DNA of 64,000 nt from Symsagittifera roscoffensis (taxonomy: Eukaryota > Xenacoelomorpha > Acoela > Convolutidae), in the NCBI RefSeq assembly GCF_963678635.1, contig NC_087067.1:23383547-23447546 (forward strand), given 5' to 3'. Below the pieces are notes generated by a model. The model ran no database searches and had not been told where the DNA came from. It worked only from the letters and a program-made list of their open reading frames with translations. Positions within the stretch are counted from its first letter, which is position 1; every line of letters begins with the position of its first letter. Of this stretch, positions 24,272 to 36,236 are shown in pieces. A program made the translations under genes and the position numbers.

Positions 24272-27263
24272 CTCTCTTTTTCTCTTCTCAAACTCTCTTG
24301 CACAACAGTTACACTTGTGAAAAATTGTTGACCAAAAAGTAACTTCTTTGACATTTAGTACCACATTTTGCAATAGATAAAAGACAATCCCTTTTTGTCA
24401 CAAGTACACTGGAAAAATTGTCAAAAAAGAGACAGATGTTTCTAAATCTCTACGATATTGATTTTTTGCTTTTTTTGATGATGCTTTTTTCGAACCGTTT
24501 CTGAGTTATTTTTAACTGCTGGGTACAATGAGATTACTGACTACTATCTTTGATCATTTTCAAGCTTCAAAAGCTGCTAATGGGTGTGATGTTTGATATA
24601 CATTATTTTAACAAAAAGCAAAACAAAAATTATAGAAAAACTATAATTAGCTAAAAAGTTTGCGATTTCTATGTTGGGATGATAGCCTCAGTATAAAACT
24701 GATTGCTTAGAGAATGACAGAATTCTCATTGTTGGTGAACGCTGTTTTTGAATTGCAAACATCGAGAGACAATTTCGAAAACTTCTCGATCAGATTTTCA
24801 TCAAACTAAAAAACTAAATTTCAAAATGGCATAACTTTCAGCAAACAGTTTGGATACCAATAATTCAAGAATACTTGGACACATCGGTTGTTGCAAATAA
24901 ACAACAAAGCAAAAAATTTTAAAAATAAACATTTTTTTTGTTTTTATGGGCTTAGAAAATAAGAGTTATTTTTAATTTGAGGCTGAAAAAAACTAAATCT
25001 AGTTGTACTCAAAGGCTCAATTCCTATTTACTCTGAATCACTTCGATTCGCAACAATCTCAATTGTATCATTTTTGTTCGAATTTTACTCCTAATTTTTA
25101 CCTAAGCCATGCATTTTGCGTACGGTTGGACATTTTGTTCTAATTTTTAGAGAAAATGACAAAATAGTTTTGTTCGGTGTGGTTTCTTCAAGCTTTTCAA
25201 CTAGCTACTTTCAAACTGAAACTTTTCTGTAAACTAAAAGGAAGTTACATTTTAAGCTCATATTTCTCGTTTCAAGGCGAAGCCCTGTGTGTTTTGACTG
25301 CTTTTCCATGTCTCTGAAATAGTTTTTGAAAAACTCAGATGAAAATTAATTGAAAAATTTTCAAAAAAGGAACAATGGTTTTTTTTTGTTTCCAAGCTAA
25401 AAAGATGTTCTTATATTTCTAAACGTATTAATTAAACAATTATCTTGCCTCAAATAAAATTGAAACTACCTATTAGTGAATTAAAAAGTCGCTTGTGCGT
25501 TAATAGCACGAAATATCCCATTAAATGTCCCAAATCAGCCGAATTGGCAATTTTCTCACATCAATAACTTTTTGAAAATGATCACAGGTAAAAAAAAAAT
25601 TAAAGTTGAGCTCAAGATGTGAATACCTTTCAGATGGTACAAAAAAATTTCGTTTAAAATTGAGTAGTTGAAAAAACGAAATTGTTCTGGAGAAAAAAAT
25701 CCCCGAGCACACATATTTGGCCTTTTTCTTAGAAAGTTGGAACAAACATAATTTTTTAAGTTTGAATATTTTTGTGTAGAAGGTTTGAAACTTGAACATT
25801 TCGGGGATGTTAATGTGCGATAGGGTTCCGGCTAATAACGCGTCAGCAGTGGCTTGATACCGCTCCGAAAATTGCTCGAAATTGAATGACAAGTTTCATG
25901 ATCTCATCGATACGTTACTGGATGAAAAATAAATCATTACTTTACATGAAAACTTGGGTCGAAGGTTTATTAAAATACAGCCTTTTTAATTTTTTTTAAT
26001 TTTAATTTTTAATTTTTTTTTTAATTTTTAATTTTTTAATTTAAAGTTTATCTTTTGTTTTTCCAAAAACTGCATCAAATGTGTTGAAGGGCAGTCGTTT
26101 GAACGTTCAGAGCATTATCTTGACTCGAGTCGTCTTCTTTATGTGTTCTTCAGGGACGGATCCAAGATTTTCTCGAGGAGGTGGGGGGGGGGGTTAGATT
26201 TCTAAAAAAATTCAAATAAACTCTTTTTTTTTGTTGTAGATCGAACAAGTTTGATTTTCTGAGCTCTCCCAATCACTACAAAGACTTTTACTGACTAAAT
26301 TTTTCACACCGAAGGCAAATGTTTGAAAAAACAGATCAAAAATGCCGTTTTTGGCCACTTTTTGAAAAGTTTTGAATAATTTAGTAAGACAGAGAGATGC
26401 TGATTAATGGAATTTGGTTCAGTATAATTAACGTTTTTTTACCAGGTCTGCTAAAAGTGTCTACGAGTGATCCAAGCACAATAGAATTCAAGCTCAGAAA
26501 CAGCGATCTCAGGCCATATAAAATGAACTGCAGTTTTGGTAACTGTGAAAGAAAACCATTCTTAAATGTGAGCTCCGAATCTTTCGGAGGAGCTGGCAAA
26601 GTAGACTTTCGGCTCCTCAGTAAAAAAGAACTACGAAGCTTGAAAACTTACACAGAGCTTATGCCCGAAGCGGAGACGCTTGGAAAGGCACTGGTCATGC
26701 TTGGTGATAAATGGATTCACTTTCTCGCCGACAATAAGTTTGTTGAGAATAAAAGTTACCTGGCTGACTTCATTGAAAAGGATGCTAAATGCGAACTCGA
26801 AGCTTTTTTGTCATCGCTATCGCGCGTACCACGCGTTTCATTTCCACCTATTGGTTTTTCTACTGCAGATTGTCTAAAAATACTGAAAGACTGCAAAGAC
26901 AAAAGTGTGGGAAACGAGGAAAGAATGAAAACCTCTTTCTTTAGCGCTATATTACCAGGACACAATTATACTTCGGCTTTAACTGATGACAACTTCAACA
27001 AGTTGGCCTTCTGTCTGATGTACGTTCCACATGACGATGTGCGTGAAGCGCTTCAGAAATGCATTGACCTGGGACAACCTTGCAGGTTGAACGAGAAAGC
27101 ACTCCCTGAACCGGTTAGGAAATGGTTGAAAGACAAACGTATCTACCATGAGCAAATGGACGTTGAAAGACGAGGTCCAAAGAGAACCTTCCAGCATGAA
27201 AACGGATCCCTGTCAGCATCCTCTGAAAGTCCAGTCAAAAAGAGAAAGACCGGCAGAGATTAA
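22775..27263 (+). CDS. ZU5-UPA-like domain protein, three exons
   Basis: Three exons join in phase (22775-23272, 23753-23993, 26446-27263) to give 518 residues with the 5' end missing. Residues about 25-115 resemble a ZU5 domain: VTVTFPRGCVIGERLVSLEF near its start and DCPFLLPVTVKFPL near its end, followed by LSSTVFSDVGFFL, which fits the ZU5-UPA join. Residues about 165-300 could be the UPA part (for example FYAIFTGLLKVS). In UNC5, PIDD and ankyrins a death domain follows. Here the last 200 residues are a helical, unrecognised region ending in PVKKRKTGR, a likely nuclear-localisation signal. Donors GTGAGC and GTAGTA and two acceptors support the model. Earlier exons (start codon) are not found in the 22 kb upstream, so this may be the C-terminal part of a longer protein. 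Function is not known. ZU5 assignment is by motif pattern only. Confidence 0.7.
23753..23993 (+). CDS. UPA-like exon
   Basis: The exon follows CCCCTGTAG at 23752 and ends in ACAG before GTAGTA. It is 80 codons plus one base. It encodes AALRIGSKAGEFF, a region with several Tyr and Asp residues, and FYAIFT. The acceptor sits in a sequence ending ATGCCCCTGTAG that resembles the right end of the family B MITEs, so the splice site may derive from a transposon end; this is speculation. Confidence 0.65.
24096..24268 (+). repeat. CTG, CTC and CT microsatellite block
   Basis: About eight CTG units (24096-24120) are followed by about ten CTC units (24121-24150), a mixed pyrimidine tract and about 15 CT units (24239-24268). 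The whole stretch from 24000 to 24300 is pyrimidine-rich on the sense strand of the intron. Confidence 0.95.
25275..25745 (-). mobile_element. Dispersed repeat, family A, copy A2
   Basis: On the minus strand it starts GTTCCAACTTTC (near 25745) with TGTGCTCGGGG inside and ends near 25275 at the GGGCTTCGCC hairpin segment. It lies in an intron of the ZU5-like gene in antisense orientation. It shares the GCTCAAG and TAATAGCACGAAAT blocks with A3 and A6. Confidence 0.6.
26151..26395 (+). mobile_element. hAT-like MITE, family B, left part
   Basis: It begins CAGGGACGGATCCAAG and carries a G run and the block GAGCTCTCCCAATCACTACA, which recurs in the other family B copies (61809-62106, 62618 and 42775). 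A right end with CCGCCCCTG is not found, so the copy is truncated or its right end has diverged. Confidence 0.5.
26446..27263 (+). CDS. C-terminal exon of the ZU5-like gene
   Basis: The exon begins after TTTTTTTACCAG at 26445, in phase with exon 2. It encodes 272 residues to the stop at 27261-27263. The first 60 residues complete the UPA-like region. The remainder (for example LGKALVMLGDKWIHFLADN and LAFCLMYVPHDDVREAL) is predicted helical but fits no family I recognise. It ends in a basic tail, PVKKRKTGR. Codon use is less AT-biased than in the flanks, which supports coding function. Confidence 0.8.
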
Positions 27264-27444
27264 AAATTAGATAATTAATACAGTTATACCCCGTACCTCA
27301 GTAAAAGCATTAAAACACTCACACGCACTCTTAAATTACTTTTCATGCATTTATGGTGCAGGTCAGGTACATGGCTATATCTCTACTGCCCATTTCACAT
27401 ACAAACATGCTGCACCAATGACAACACGTTTTGACTCATACCAG

Positions 27445-27506
27445 AGTCTCTCTCGTGTGGATAACTGTATAATGTACATTATACAGTTATCCGCGCGAGA
27501 GAGACT
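27445..27506. repeat. 62-bp near-perfect palindrome without spacer
   Basis: Two 31-base arms (27445-27475 and 27476-27506) meet at GTAC with only two mismatches. The sequence at each arm end is AGTCTCTCTCG or its complement. It lies about 180 bases downstream of the ZU5-like gene's stop codon. It could form a long hairpin in RNA or a cruciform in DNA. Confidence 0.95.
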
Positions 27507-27509
27507 GGT

Positions 27510-28280
27510 GGTTGGATTGAAAAAATGGACAAAAATTTTGTTGAAAACTAATACTACTCTTGATAAATAGCACAGTACTAAATTAGGCAAATTTTGATGA
27601 CTGCAAGTTAGGGAAGATCTTTTACCAGACCAACTTTTACCAGAAAAGTTAAAACCTGGTCCGTTTACGAGACCTGATAAACAAATTTGATTGACATATG
27701 TGGAAACGCTATTTAACTTGGATAAAGACAATTCTTTTACGGTTTCGTTTGTTTTTATCGCTTCATTTTTGAATCTCCACTATTTTTTTTACTGATCTTT
27801 GTTGAGTTATTGTTTTGCGGTCTGATAAAAGGTCGGTCTGGTCAAAGACCAAGCCTCCTGCAAGCTAGATAGATTGGTTATCAGGGTGGTATATAAACGA
27901 GCTGAAGTATAAAGCAACCGAAGTATCGACCAGCAGAAAATACGGAAGTGTTGCATAATAGTTATGTAACAGTTATGCAACCGTTACGAAAATTATGCAT
28001 TTTCATTCATATGATTTAACAGTACTAAATTATGGCTTATATACTCCGCACTTTTTTGGCTGGTTTATTTTCTCGCGGTTATCAGTGCTTTGATAGTCTC
28101 ATTCATGTTGAGTTGAAGCTTTTCTGGTCTTGATATCACCAATCATGTAGTTCATGCATTTAAATTAGATTTATGAAATTACGTTTAGAATTATGGAAGT
28201 TGTATGTTATAAAATTTGTATTTTCACGATTACTGCCAGTTCATTTGGTATTTGTGGCACGCAATGAAAATAATTCAACA
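27510..28280. other. AT-rich stretch, no gene seen
   Basis: No coding sequence. A TATATAAACG string at about 27892 and several TTATGCA-like repeats at 27950-28010 are the only features. Confidence 0.5.
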
Positions 28281-29480
28281 ATTAGATAAAACCAGATGAA
28301 AAAACAAAGTCAACAATCTATGAAGCTAAGCGCATAACGAATAACCATCAGACTAAAACTCACCGTTTGAAATAAAAACTTCAAAATGTCCCTAAGATAA
28401 TCAATGTAAAAGGGATTTCAGGAAAAAGATTTAGCTAAACTTACTCATCAAATAGCAACGTATTTGTCAAAAACATTAGCTAACAATCATCAGTTTTTTG
28501 TCTGAACGGCGCAAAATTTTTAAAAGATTACTATTGCAGATAATAAAAAAAATTTCGCAGATGAAAATTTTAGAAATAAATGATGATTGCCAGCTCAATG
28601 ATTGTTTATTGGAGCACTAAAATTTAATGTAGAAATCAAATAAAAATTGGGATTATGCACCTAATAAATAATCAGCTGTCTAAAGTTGAACTTTTTGCGA
28701 GCTGCTAGTTTCAAAACTTTTTAGTTGATTATCAGTTTGAAACAAATTTCAGGGAATCAGCTGTAACTTATTATAAATCGATTCCTCGGTTATCTTTAAA
28801 CACGCTTTCTTTTAATGTTTACAGCAACCTTTGATGAATTGCCCAAAACTGTTACTAAAATGATGAAAAAAATCTGAACAAAAAATCGAATTTTACTATC
28901 AAGATTTTTCCAATTGAAAAAATTTTCGGCCTTCTTATTCAACGTTATTCTGAAAATTTGGGGAAAAAAACTCACCAGTACTCTCGGTTATAAACCTAAA
29001 TGATAAAACCGATACAAATTTGGCTAAATATGGCTATAACACTGTCAAGCAATCAAATAAACTAAGAGCACAACATATAGCCATCAGAAGAAAAGACCAA
29101 ATCTAATTGAAAAATATTAGCTTTAAAGCAAATTTAGTAAACAGATGAGGTAATTTAACAAGTCAAAGTAAGTGCATATAAATTAAAAATAATTATTTGC
29201 AATTATCCGTTTTTGTTCTAAAAATACTGCAGAATTTTCAAACTTTCACGATTCAAGATTTCTGAAACAAAACTTTTCAAGTGATAAAACTCAGAACATA
29301 CCGATGATTGCTGTATCATTTTTGATTATTGTCTGTATCAAAACAATTTCAGGCAATCAAATGTAACATGATGTGAATCAATTTGTTAGTTGTCTTTCGA
29401 AATGCTTTCTTTTAACGTTTGGAGTATTATTTGATTGATTGCCTAAAGTTGATTTTAAACTAAAAGTCATCAAAAAAAAT
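28280..29480. repeat. Diverged tandem duplication of about 600-750 bp
   Basis: The segment near 28280-28880 is partly repeated at 28960-29480. Shared landmarks include ATTTCAGGGAATCA/ATTTCAGGCAATCA (28747 and 29347), TGCTTTCTTTTAACGTTT-like text (about 28805 and 29405) and ACCATCAG/GCCATCAG (28344 and 29090). Offsets vary from 600 to 746, showing indels. It is non-coding. Confidence 0.55.
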
Positions 29481-30275
29481 TTGATTTATTTTGGAGGAAT
29501 AATTTTGAGTTTTTTTCGGAGAAAAATTTCAATTAGTGTTATGTTAATGCAAATTGTTAACGCAAATGATATCCCACATTACATCGTCGATTTGTTTGTA
29601 CATTTATACACACAAATTTTCATTGTAACGACACTAAAAATAATCAAACCATAAACTATCAAAGAAAATAACATACATGCATTAATAATTTAGAATCTCG
29701 AATTTATTTTTTGACACAAATATTACACAGAGACAAATCAGAGCTTCGAATCACTTGCGATAACAGCCAAGTGTAGGTAATAAAACGTAAGTAGTAAAAC
29801 ATAGGTAGACGTCTGTAGGTAGATGAAATGCCATAAATTTTCAGCGACTACATCAAAGTTTTTTGAAAACAAAGAGGCTGTTTTGCCGTTCAAACGAAAC
29901 AAAATAAGTCAATGAATCACAAATTGAAACCCTTTGGGTTGCTCAAATTTTTCAGCAAAAAATGCAGTTACCAAAAAAAACAGAATTACATTCCTCTTGA
30001 AATGACTCAAAGTTAGTTTAATAAGCCGATGAAAAAAATCCAAACCATGTGATTCGAATAAAGTTTGTAATCTAAAAAAAAAGAAAAAAAATAATTGAAG
30101 TCAATGTTGAAAAAACTACGAAATGCAGGAGTAAACCATGACACTAAAGGCAACTACAATAAAACTTGCGTAAATAAAAAATATTGATAAGATGGGGCAT
30201 CTCAGCCAATAAAAAGTAAGCAAACAAAATAAAAGACCGACAAAATTTTGAAAAGTAATATTTTCCGTTGAGAAC

Positions 30276-30357
30276 AAGAGGTCCTGATCTGATTCGAACC
30301 TAGACCCTTTACCGTCCCAGGCGTATTCGTTACCTCTAGACCAAGTGTGGCGTAAAC
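30276..30357 (-). other. tRNA-like sequence (tRNA pseudogene or SINE head)
   Basis: On the minus strand an A box (TGGTCTAGAGG, 30333-30343) is followed 32 bases later by a B box (GGTTCGAATCA, 30290-30300). These are the internal promoter elements of RNA polymerase III. A complete cloverleaf with good acceptor stem is not evident, so it is a tRNA pseudogene or the head of a tRNA-derived SINE rather than a working tRNA. Confidence 0.55.
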
Positions 30358-30829
30358 GCTAAGAATTTTCGATTCATTATGACCCAAGTTAACATATGAT
30401 TCAAGCGAATCTGCTGAACAAAAACATAGTCCAATAAAAAGTCTATACTTCGACTTGATAATGACCGCAAACGTACCTAAAAGTCACTGAAAACCTTTCG
30501 CAACCTTAAAACGTTTATGTCACGTTTTTTGTTACCTACACGCTTTTGTTTATTGCTTTTTCTTAACTTAGGAAGAAACAAAACGTCATAACGCGAAAAT
30601 TCAAAATTGACCGTGAACAATTTCTTAGACTTTTTTCTGACTTTTTAAGACTTTTTCAGAGCAAAAATTCATCAGACCTATATAAAAGTCTTCACTACGT
30701 TCCTTGATTCTTAATCCAACAATTTCTCAATAAGAATACCCTATTTTTGTCCCGACCGAAATAAAAAAAGACGAAATCGGAGGCAGCTGGTTTTCTCGGC
30801 TGGGCTGATGAATCGTGCACATTGGTGGA

Positions 30830-31330
30830 ATCGGTTGGCGGATTGATAGATGGCTGCATGATTGGTTGGCTAGATTCTTGATGGATGGTTACCTGTATGG
30901 ATGGATGGATCGAAGAAAGACTTGATGGTTGGATGGCTGGCAGAATGGTTGGATGATTCTATGGAGAAACGGGTGGAAATATAGATGGAAGGTTGACAGG
31001 ATGCTTGGTTGACTTCATGGATGAATTCAGGGATGGATACTTAGATCGATAGATGACAGGATAGATGGATGACGGATTGATGAATGCCTGGATCGATGGC
31101 TTGCTGGTTGGATAAAACGATGACCGGATAGGTGGATGCCTGGCTGGCTGGGTTGATGGCAGATTGTATGGATGGCCGAAGAGTTGGATGGACAATGTCT
31201 GGCTGAATAGGTCGATGGTTGTATCGATTGCTGAAAAGATAGATGACTGAACAGATAACTAATTGAAAGAATAAGTATCTGGGTGCATGCCTAGATGGAT
31301 AAGTCGATATGTCGACGAATGTCATCAGGA
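30830..31330 (+). repeat. Degenerate GGAT-type minisatellite
   Basis: About 500 bases are made of imperfect GATGGATGG, TTGGATGG and TTGATGG units. Minus-strand frames through it read as repeated Pro-Ser-Ile-Tyr text and are not genes. Confidence 0.9.
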
Positions 31331-32557
31331 TAGAATGACTTTTCGGACTTTTACTGAATGACTGATGTCAACGCTCGAATCTTTCGTCAATCGCCTTGGA
31401 TTGTAATAAAAAAATGTATCCTACCGGCTTGCTCGCCTGTCGTTTGACAATTTGTTATCGACCAGTTGTCTTCACGCGACTTGTCAGTCTTAGCTAAACC
31501 AATGACAAAAAGATGCACTTTCTATTGCACCCATTTGACTCAAACAACCCAATCACCAACATAAATCAATATTACGATCGCTCCCAAAAAAATTGTAGTA
31601 ACATCTAGGAGCTGTTTCATTTCAGTTTCTCTAATTTTTGTTTGATTGAAGTTTGAAACATTTAAAGAAGAGTTTTTAATCAGCAAAATCTTTACCATAA
31701 TTGAATTCATTAAGGGTCAACTTAGTTTTGAAGTTTTCATTTATTGTTACGCTTTGTTTTTGTTATTTTTGATGATTTTAATGCCAGTTTTATGATTAAC
31801 CACTAAATTCAGGGTACAAACATTTTCTCAGAAGGCGACGAGGATGAAGCTTCGGGTAGGAAATGGAACGTTCACCAGGTGGATTGATGGAATTATCAAG
31901 GCTAAACTGTACCTCCGACTATATGGTGTGAATTCTTTAATATTTTCCTAACTAGTACAATATAACAGTAAACCAGTCAATTTCTAATCGAATAAGGTAC
32001 ATTTAGCAACAAATAGTGAAGTAGTCCTACTATTTTGGCCATTGGATTCTGCGTATTCCTCTTTTTGACAGAAAAAAAAATGGAAGAACAAAATGTGAAA
32101 TCCAGCGACAGTAGTAAGGATGGATAAGACTACGGTTTCAACTAAAAAATTGTGAAATCCAGGGACCAGAAGAACAGAATGATTGCGGAAAACACAAACA
32201 AACTGTCGAATTTAGCAATACTTTGCTTTAATTTGCTCACAAAATTTGCAATTTCACTGGATTTTAAAATCTTGCCCGCAAAAATTAGGTTTTAGCGCCT
32301 AGTTCTTCAGGATTTGTTTTTGATTCGATCAGAATTCTGACTTCAAAATGTTTACGAATTTTTGCAAAATTCAACATTAAAAAAAGCGCGTTTAAGCGAG
32401 TCATTTTACGCTTAGCTAAACCAGTGTCAAACTTCCGAGCTTCAAAGTTTTTCAAATAAGCAATTTTCGAAACCCCATGCTTGTACAATGTTTGATCACA
32501 TGGAAATCATCTTAATTTTGAGCTCCAAAAAACATAATTGAGTTTGATTTTGAACAT
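31330..32557. other. AT-rich stretch, no gene seen
   Basis: No recognisable feature until the LTR element. The last bases (about 32532-32553) form one unit of a 22-bp tandem repeat that was the insertion target of that element. Confidence 0.5.
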
Positions 32558-32932
32558 TGGAACCAGTTTAAATCAAGTATTTATTTTTTTACTTATACTT
32601 CTCGCTGTAAGAGCATTTTAACTAACCAATCATGATCCATGATCAAAACGTAAAATGAAAATTGTAAGGCTGAATTTATTCTTAATTTCAGTCAGAGAAT
32701 CAACAAAAAAGATAAAAACCAGTTGCTTTTATCCCTCTTTCAACCTCGCAATAAACCAGTACATCTCTATATCTATTGAGACATCAAAGTATAAGGAGTT
32801 ATAAGAGATATAGGAGAAATGAAAAAAAAAAAGATTACGATTGGTATTAGGCTAAGGACTTTGCGTAACGAACAGACGATGTACCCTTATCCAAAATTAT
32901 TCTTGTGGAAGGCCACCCGGTTCAAAAGTCAT
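32558..32932 (+). repeat. Left LTR of the 4-kb element
   Basis: About 375 bases, alignable with 36237-36597 and with 54914-55323 through ACTAACCAATCATGA, ATCTATTGAGAC and GACGGTGTACCC-like blocks. Confidence 0.75.
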
Positions 32933-32934
32933 CT

Positions 32935-32954
32935 GGTGCGACCAGTGAGGCTCG
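32935..32954 (+). promoter_or_regulatory. Primer-binding site of the LTR element
   Basis: It starts with TGG two bases after the LTR. The reverse complement gives T-loop GTTCGAGC, stem CTCAC, a seven-base acceptor strand TGGTCGC, discriminator A and CCA. Which tRNA is the primer cannot be said from the window. Confidence 0.6.
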
Positions 32955-33359
32955 AACTGACCTAATACTAATTTAATTTTAGAAATCAATAAACAAAAAA
33001 AAAGAAATTGACAATAAATTAGCTTATTTCCACGTCTCAAAAACTCTGATTAAGCTGAGCCGAACTAGAAGCCAAAAACCCATCAGAACAAAGATAAAAG
33101 CCAAACTTTTCGTCGCAAAGCGAAAAAAAACAGACACTGACAACATAATTAGAATTTATTGGTACAGTAAACTTTCCTTAAAATACTTATTTTGCATTAA
33201 ATAGAGCTGTAAATTCAAAATATTAATCCGTTTATTTTAAATAGCATCTGATAGATAAATAGTTTAAAAGATTTCAACCAGACTTTTTTACAAACTCTTT
33301 GTTCGAATGTTTTAATTCATAAAAATACAAAAACGCAAAAACCAAAATACTACAAAAAT

Positions 33360-33670
33360 TACTTGTTGTTGGTTTGGTGAAGATCCCTCGTCCATCTCGA
33401 GAATCATCATCAATTCTTGTCTTCATTTAATTTCCTCTATCAAAATTGTAAATAGTTACCTAATCAAGTAAAAGATCATCAACACTTTTTTGGAACCTCA
33501 ACCACTTAAATCATCAAGTTTGTTTTTACTAATAAGTCATCAAGGAACCTCCTTCACTTTGATTCTTGAGTTTTCAAGTTTGCTTATTTCATTCAGATCA
33601 TCAAGGCTTCTCAATGAATCTAAGACTTTTAAATAATTTATTCAAAAAATTTGAGTCATCGAGGTTTTCC
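33360..33670 (+). repeat. Degenerate ATCATCAAG repeats inside the LTR element
   Basis: ATCATCAA or GTCATCAAGG recurs every 50-75 bases, about seven times, with partly similar flanking text. It has no coding capacity. Confidence 0.4.
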
Positions 33671-36236
33671 TTGGATCTACAAAAGTTCAATTTAAATTCA
33701 AATCCATCTCTTCAATTCAGTGTCTAACGACCTAAAAGATCGATTCAGTTTCTAACCCTATTGAGCAACCAAGAGAAGTTGACAATATCTCCTTTAAAAA
33801 CTCAACTATTAAGTTATGCTAAATAGTGAAGAACTTCGGTTACTCATGGTTCACTTGAAACTTACCTTCTAATTGAACCAGGATTTTTTATACCTGATTC
33901 TTGTTGATTGGTTTCTTTTATCTCAAACTAGATCTCATATCGATCACCATTTAACTAAGATTTTCAGCAATTTAAAAGTAAAAAGTGCAACAAACCTTTG
34001 GGAGCAGAAAGCTTCATTCTATTGAACTGATATACTTTCTCCCCAACCCGTCTGGCCACGACAATACGACCCGAGGAATTAGGATAAAAATCACAAAAAG
34101 TGCAAGAAAAATACTTTAGGATCTAGAACAATTAACACCTGGATTGTTATCAAACAATCAATCTAACATTTATGTCAATATCCAAGTTACCAAATAAGAA
34201 AAAAAAGTATTACATATTTGTCTCATCGAAAATTACCAATTACACTTTGTATGATCATCGTTTCAACAACGAATAGGATTTATTAAAGTAAAAAGCAATC
34301 AAAAAAGATTGAAATCAACAAAAATTTTGAAGATAAGATTTTTTTATCATTCGTCAAAGATCCCGATAGCAACCCATGCCGCGGAAAAGTATTAAATGTG
34401 TCGTAAACTATAAATGAATACATGTCGAAAAAGTAACGGGCTATACAAAAAAAGTTCCGATGCTAAAATAAATCAGCATATGAGTGACTATTGTTTACCA
34501 AGTTCATGCATTATATATTCACGGTATGAAATATTTACAATCGGAAATCATTCAACCTATTAAATTAACTAAACACCTTATAATTTACGAACAGATGACA
34601 GAGAACAAAAGTTTTTCAAATATTTTTTTATAGGATTTATTGAAATAATCAACCCTAAAACCCACAACATGCAAACTCAATATTCAGAAAGGACTTTTTT
34701 GCAGTAGTTTACTGCTATGTCTCCAAACTAGATACGACGAAACAATTTTTGTGTCACCACCACAACTATCACGACTTACAACAGTAAGAATTTAAATTAG
34801 TTAGTTTCAAGATTCTTAGATGCAATTTGCGAGTTTGCAAAAACTCACCGACACTGGAATGTCATCAAAAGTAAAAATAGATCTCTAAAAGACTAATTTC
34901 AAGAAAACATAGACCTCATAGAGCATTCAACAAAGCAATTTCGTATAACCTCTGTTGAAGACACAATTTTGGCAGATGAAACATATATATAGTAATTGGG
35001 ACCCTGAATGGTATCATGATATGTTCAATATTATATCAAAATCCGAACAACATCAGTCAAAAAAAATGATAAAAAACAACTAATTTAAAACACAATCTTT
35101 CACAAAAGAACAGGTAACACTATTTTAAAACCATTATTAATGCATACACAAAAATATTCAGACGGAACTATATCGCTAACTCAACGAAATTTTGAAATAC
35201 CATCACACTCTGCAAACGACGAAATTGTTCCGACAATGCCCGTGACAACATAATAACATAAATCAGCAAAACAAGCTACATTTACAACATCACACACTAA
35301 AAGCACACCTTTTCAACAATCCAAATTATAATTGACAGAAAACCAAATCCCTTTAGTAAATACTCATTTGTTGATTATCAAACCTACCGACCTATGACCA
35401 ATAAAAATATTTTTTTAGACACAGCCACAAGAAACAACTGATAATATACCTGGCACAAAGAAAATAAAAAGTTTTAAGCTTAAAAGACTCTACACAAAGA
35501 AACACTCATAAATATACTCCAACTGACCTGGATCACCAGTGAAAAGAGTCCTGAGCATGCTCCATAGACGGTTTTATCCACCGAGCTAACCACATTGAGA
35601 ACAAATGTCGACAATGTTTCCTAAAAGTGGCTCTAGGGTGAGCAAATCTGTAAAAAATCCGAACTAACTAAAAATCTTCTGCGAGAGTAATTAACACAAT
35701 CATAAATGAAGCTGAATTCCTAAAGTGCAGAGAACAATTTGTAAAAGTTTCACAGAGAAAAAAAACGAGCAGCAGAAAGGAGATACCAGCGACGACATTC
35801 CCACTATGGAATGGCAAATGCAATGATTTTGCCTCTGCAGTCATAATCCTCACTGGATTTAAAGTATATAGCAGACGCCGCAGCAAAGTAATTTGCTGAA
35901 ACCAAACAATTGCCAATTCGATGTCAAAACTCAAACATACTATCCTTGTATTTTGTGGCTTCACTCAGAGAATTCAATCTTTTATCTCGCTTCTCGATCA
36001 ATTGCGAACGAATAGAGAGAAGGCACGTAGTTTCGCTCTGACTTGTCAAATCGACACTCTGCAAGACACAAATCCGCATTCCAATACAATGTTTCAGGAT
36101 TCACAGCAGTCCTTCAGAATCATCACACGTGCACCGCAGGTTCAATCAATCTATACTTTCTATGAAGAAATTAGAAGACACTGCATCCATCTCTCACAAG
36201 AGAATTTTGGAATTTAAAAGAAATTCCCTAAGCCCC

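Larger units (their letters stand above)
23994..26445 (+). other. Intron 2 of the ZU5-like gene
   Basis: This intron of 2.45 kb contains a pyrimidine-rich microsatellite block (24001-24300), a family A repeat (25275-25745), an AT-only low-complexity run (25982-26045) and a family B MITE start (26151). The rest (24300-25270) is AT-rich with nothing recognisable. Confidence 0.6.

Noticed and set aside
24086-24373. Frames with Ala, Gly, Glu, Arg or Leu, Ser runs
   Set aside because: They are translations of the CTG, CTC and CT microsatellites.
27885-27905. TATATAAACG as a promoter
   Set aside because: A single TATA-like string in AT-rich DNA with no gene following.
30959-31325. Pro-Ser-Ile repeat proteins on the minus strand
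   Set aside because: They arise from the GGAT-type minisatellite, with no other coding evidence.
35668-36217. Two 98-codon overlapping frames as retrotransposon genes
   Set aside because: They show no gag, protease, RT or integrase motif and overlap on opposite strands.
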